This document shows, piece after piece, positions 59,501 through 64,000 of a stretch of 64,000 nt of DNA; position 1 is the stretch's first letter; every line of letters begins with the position of its first letter. The stretch is taken from assembly GCA_037013495.1 (NCBI GenBank), contig JAZDXN010000026.1, positions 3,410,001-3,474,000 of the forward strand. Reading direction: 5' to 3'. Under the pieces are notes generated by a model. That model was not told the DNA's origin and made no database searches. It saw nothing but the letters and a program-made list of their open reading frames with translations. The stretch is from Hippophae tibetana. Taxonomy: Eukaryota; Streptophyta; Magnoliopsida; Rosales; Elaeagnaceae. Both the position numbers and the translations under genes were made by a program.

Positions 59501-62500
59501 TACATCACTTAATGGCTGTTTAAAGTTTGTGATGCACCATTTCAATTTTTCTTACTTCTGGTTTAATTCAATAGAGGTATATAGGAGATATTGGTGCCGA
59601 CCTAGGGTTGTTTCTTTATATTTTCAATCAGTCTCTATTCTTCACAAAAAATAAGAGAAGAGAAAAAGAAAGAGGATGTCGTTCACATTTTCAAAAAAAC
59701 AAAACATTTTGTAAATATGAGTTCCAACTTTAGACGGAGATAACTTTTGACTCGGGTATCGAAACTGGTATTATAATATATCAAATGGGAGCTCATTTCA
59801 AATTACACAATATGTTTTGGTCCCACCGACGAAAATAGTTTTTGTACCCAAATTTATTCGTTTACATCACTTAATGTGTGTTTAAAGTTTGTGACGCACC
59901 ATTTTCATTTTTCTTACTTCTGGTTTAATTCAATAGAGCTATATAGGAGATATTGGTGCCGACCTAGGGTTGTTTCTTTATATTTTCAATCAGTCTCTAT
60001 TCTTCACAAACAATAAGAGAAGAGAAAAAGAAAGAGGATGTCGTTCACATTTTCAAAAACAACAAAACATTTTGTAAATATGAGTTACAACTTTCAACGC
60101 AGATAACTTTTGACTCTGGTATCGAAACCACTATTATAATATATCAAATCGGAGCTCGTTTCAAATTACACAATATGTTTTGGTCCCAACAAAGAAAATC
60201 GTTTTTGTACCCAAATTAATACATTTACTTCACTTTCCGAGGGTTTAAAGTTTTTCACGCACCATTTTCATTTTATTTAGTGCAAGTTTAATTCAATAGA
60301 GCTATAGAGGAAATATTGGTGTCAACCTAGGGTTGTTTGTTTTTATTTTCAATAAGTCTCTATTCTTCAAGAAAAAAATAAGAGAAGAGAAAAAGAAAGA
60401 GGATGTCGTTCACATTTTCAAAAACAACAAATCATTTGGTAAATATGAGTTACAACTTTCAAAGGACATAACTTTTGACTCGGGTATCGAAACCACTATT
60501 ATAATATATCAAATCGAAGCTCGTATTAAATTACACAATATTTTTTGGTCCCGCCAAAGAAAATCGTTTTTGTAACCAAATTACATAGTTTACATCACTT
60601 AATGGCTGTTTAAAGTTTGTGATGCACCATTTCAATTTTTCTTACTTATGGTTTAATTCAATAGAGGTATATAGGAGATATTGGTGCCGACCTAGGGTTG
60701 TTTCTTTATATTTTCAATCAGTCTCTATTCTTCACAAAAAATAAGAGAAGAGAAAAAGAAAGAGGATGTCGTTCACATTTTCAAAAAAACAAAACATTTT
60801 GTAAATATGAGTTCCAACTTTAAACGGAGATAACTTTTGACTCGGGTATCGAAACTGGTATTATAATATATCAAATGGGAGCTCATTTCAAATTACACAA
60901 TATGTTTTGGTCCGGCCAAAGAAAATCGTTTTTGTAACCAAATTACATAGTTTACATCACTTAATGGCTGTTTAAAGTTTGTGATGCACCATTTTCATTT
61001 TTCTTACTTCTAGTTTAATTCAATAGAGCTATATAGGAGATATTGGTGCCGACCTAGGGTTGTTTCTTTATATTTTCAATCAGTCTCTATTCTTCACAAA
61101 AAATAAGAGAATAGAAAAAGAAAGAGGATGTCGTTCACATTTTCAAAAACAACAAAACATTTTGTAAATATGAGTTACAACTTTCAACGGAGATAACTTT
61201 TGACTCTGGTATCGAAACCACTATTATAATATATCAAATCGGAGCTCGTTTCAAATTACACAATATGTTTTGGTCCCACCAAGGAAAATAGTTTTTGTAC
61301 CCAAATTAACACATTTACTTCACTTACCGAGGGTTTAAAGTTTTTCACACACCATTTTCATTTTACTTAGTGCTAGTTTAATTCAATAGAGCTATAGAGG
61401 AGATATTGGTGCCAACCTAGGGTTATTTCTTTATATTTTCAATAAGTCACTATTTTTCAAGAAAAAAATAAGAGAAGAGAAAAAGAAAGAGGATGTTGTT
61501 CACATTTTCAAAAACAACAAAACATTTGGTAAATATGAGTTACAACTTTCAAAGGACATAACTTTTGACTCGGGTATCGAAACCACTATTATAATATATC
61601 AAATTGAAGCTCGTATTAAATTACACAATATGTTTTGGTCCCGCCAAAGAAAATCGTTTTTGTAACCAAATTACATAGTTTACATCACTTAATGGCTGTT
61701 TAAAGTTTGTGATGCACCATTTTCATTTTTCTTACTTCTGGTTTAATTCAATAGAGCTATATAGGAGATATTGGTGCCGACCTAGGGTTGTTTCTTTATA
61801 TTTTCAATCAGTCTCTATTCTTCACAAAAAACAAGAGAAGAGAAAAAGAAAGAGGATGTCGTTCACATTTTCAAAAACAACAAAACATTTGGTAAGTATG
61901 AGTTACAACTTTCAACGGAGATAAATTTTGACTCTGGTATCGAAACCGCTATTATAATATATCAAATCGGAGCTCGTTTCAAATTACACAATATGTTTTG
62001 GTCCCACCGACGAAAATAGTTTTTGTACCCAAATTTATTCGTTTACATCACTTAATGTGTGTTTAAAGTTTGTGACGCACCATTTTCATTTTTCTTACTT
62101 CTGGTTTAATTCAATAGAGCTATGTAGGAGATATTGGTGCCGACCTAGGGCTGTTTCTTTATATTTTCAATCAGTCTCTATTCTTCACAAATAATAAGAG
62201 AAGAGAAAAAGAAAGAGGATGTCGTTCACATTTTCAAAAACAACAAAACATTTTGTAAATATGAGTTACAGCTTTCAACGGAGATAACTTTTGACTCTGG
62301 TATCGAAACCGCTATTATAATATATCAAATCAGAGCTCGTTTCAAATTACACAATATATTTTGGTCCCACCAAGGAAAATCATTTTTCTACCGAAATTAA
62401 CACATTTACTTCACTTTCCGAGGGTTTACAGTTTTTCACGCACCATTTTCATTTTATTTAGTGCTAGTTTAATTCAATAGAGCTATAGAGGAAATATTGG

Positions 62501-64000
62501 TGCCAACCTAGGGTTGTTTGTTTTTATTTTCAATAAGTCTCTATTCTTCAAGAAAAAAATAAGAGAAGAGAAAAAGAAAGAGGATGTCGTTCACATTTTC
62601 AAAAACAACAAATCATTTGGTAAATATGAGTTACAACTTTCAACGGAGATAAATTTTGACTCTGGTATCGAAACCGCTATTATAATATATCAAATCGGAG
62701 CTCGTTTCAAATTACACAATATGTTTTGGTCCCACCGAAGAAAATAGTTTTGGTACCCAAATTTATTCGTTTACATCACTTAATGGCTGTTTAAAGTTTG
62801 TGACGCACCATTTTCATTTTTCTTACTTCTGGTTTAATTCAATAGAGCTATGTAGGAGATATTGGTGCCGACCTAGGGTTGTTTCTTTATATTTTCAATC
62901 AGTCTCTATTCTTCACAAACAATAAGAGAAGAGAAAAAGAAAGAGGATGTCGTTCACATTTTCAAAAACAACAAAACATTTTGTAAATATGAGTTACAAC
63001 TTTCAACGGAGATAACTTTTGACTCTGGTATCGAAACCGCTATTATAATATATCAAATCGGAGCTCGTTTCAAATTACACAATATATTTTGGTCCCACCA
63101 AGGAAAATCATTTTTCTACCGAAATTAACACATTTACTTTACTAACCGAGAGTTTAAAATTGTTCACGCACCATTTTCATTTTACTTAGTGCTAGTTTAA
63201 TTCAACAGAGCTATAGAGGAGATATTGGTGCCAACCTAGGGTTGTTTCTTTATATTTTCAATAAGTCTATATTCTTCACAAAAAATAAGAAAAGAGAAAA
63301 AGAAAGAGGATGTCGTTCACATTTTCAAAAACAACAAAACATTTGGTAAGTATGAGTTAAAACTTTCAACGAAGATAAATTTTGACTCGGGTATCGAAAC
63401 CGCTTTTATAATATATCAAATCGAAGTGCGTATCAAATTACACAATATTTTTTGGTCCCGCCCAAGAAAATCGTTTTTTTACCCAAATTACATCGTTTAG
63501 ATCACTTAATAGGTGTTTAAAGTTTATGACGCACTATTTTCATTTTGCTTACTTCTGGTTTAATTCAATAGAGCTATATAGGAGATATTGGTGCCGACCT
63601 AGGGTTGTTTCTTTATATTTTCAATCAGTCTCTATTCTTCACAAACAATAAGAGAAGAGAAAAAGAAAGAGTATGTCGTTCACATTTTCAAAAACAACAA
63701 AACATTTTGTAAATATGAGTTACAACTTTCAACGGAGATAACTTTTGACTCTGGTATCGAAACCGCTATTATAATATATCAAATCGGAACTCATTTCAAA
63801 TTACACAATATATTTTGGTCCCACCAAGGAAAATCATTTTTCTACCGAAATTAACACATTTACTTTACTAACCGAGAGTTTAAAATTGTTCACGCACCAT
63901 TTTCATTTTACTTAGTGCTAGTTTAATTCAACAGAGCTATAGAGGAGATATTGGTGCCAACCTAGGGTTGTTTCTTTATATTTTCAATAAGTCTATATTC
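56600..64000 (+). repeat. Satellite array, right part (about 20 monomers)
   Basis: The same 363-bp monomers resume in the same orientation and phase as before the element. They copy the left flank at 14-15 monomer shifts, and the block at 57752 (variant CAACAGAGCT) recurs at 63203 (5,451 bp) and 63930. A three-monomer duplication of 1,090 bp links 59243 and 60333. The array runs off the end of the window. No genes are seen. Confidence 0.95.
62001..62100 (+). repeat. Paralogous empty insertion site
   Basis: The sequence on the left matches the left flank of the element (TCCCACCGACGAAAATAG, then TTTACATCAC), and the sequence on the right matches the right flank, including the private TAATGTGTG, CTATGTAGG, AGGGCTGTTTC and CACAAATAATAAG variants. 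A single ATCAC (62047-62051) joins them. It shows the site before insertion. Confidence 0.93.

Noticed and set aside
1-64000. CENP-B-box-like motif in the satellite
   Set aside because: The TTCGATACCCGAG string (reverse strand) lacks the spacing of TTCG, A and CGGG needed for a CENP-B box.
1-64000. CRISPR-like array because of regular repeats
   Set aside because: The repeat unit is 363 bp with no short direct repeat plus unique spacer pattern; it is a plant satellite.

Overview
This window looks like nuclear DNA of a flowering plant, from a large block of satellite heterochromatin, possibly centromeric or pericentromeric. The evidence is a head-to-tail AT-rich satellite with a monomer of about 363 bp, higher-order repeat (HOR) structure, and one young Ty3/gypsy retrotransposon of Athila type. 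Apart from the retrotransposon genes I find no host gene, tRNA, rRNA or CRISPR. The species cannot be named from the sequence alone.

Layout. 1-42810 is satellite, about 118 monomers, all in one orientation. Long-range copies occur at exact shifts: 3,996 bp (11 monomers) in 1-11.75 kb, 3,996 bp again in 16.3-24.1 kb, and 6,175 bp (17 monomers) in 24.65-36.2 kb. Shorter 5-, 3-, 2- and 1-monomer duplications are also present. 42811-56594 is a complete 13,784-bp LTR retrotransposon on the + strand, flanked by the 5-bp target duplication ATCAC. 56595-64000 is the same satellite resumed, about 20 monomers. It carries a paralogous empty copy of the insertion site at 62047-62051, a 5,452-bp (15-monomer) shift once the element is subtracted.

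The retrotransposon. The order is 5' LTR (2,096 bp), tRNA-Asp primer binding site (present twice in a 35-bp tandem duplication), AT-rich leader with two covarying hairpins, a free-standing gag gene (gag1), a 346-bp spacer, an intact 1,723-codon gag-pol (gag, protease, RT, RNase H, integrase), 1.9 kb of noncoding sequence with strong hairpins, a polypurine tract, and the 3' LTR (2,030 bp). I found only two base substitutions between the LTRs plus three indels, so the insertion is recent. The main novelty is that the element has two gags. The upstream gag1 keeps the capsid-like region but has lost both leading cysteines of the zinc knuckle (Cys to Tyr) and has no pol. A two-hairpin module found after the gag-pol stop also follows the gag1 stop. 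No env-like ORF is seen.

How it fits together. The LTR U3 has a G-box, two TGACGTCA sites and a TATA box and should drive one genomic RNA. tRNA-Asp primes reverse transcription, and Gag, PR, RT, RH and IN come from the long ORF. Gag1 could be an accessory capsid protein, but that is inference. The satellite is the insertion target and does not appear to code for protein: its recurrent 80-90 codon ORFs are copies of one repeat that drift in and out of frame.
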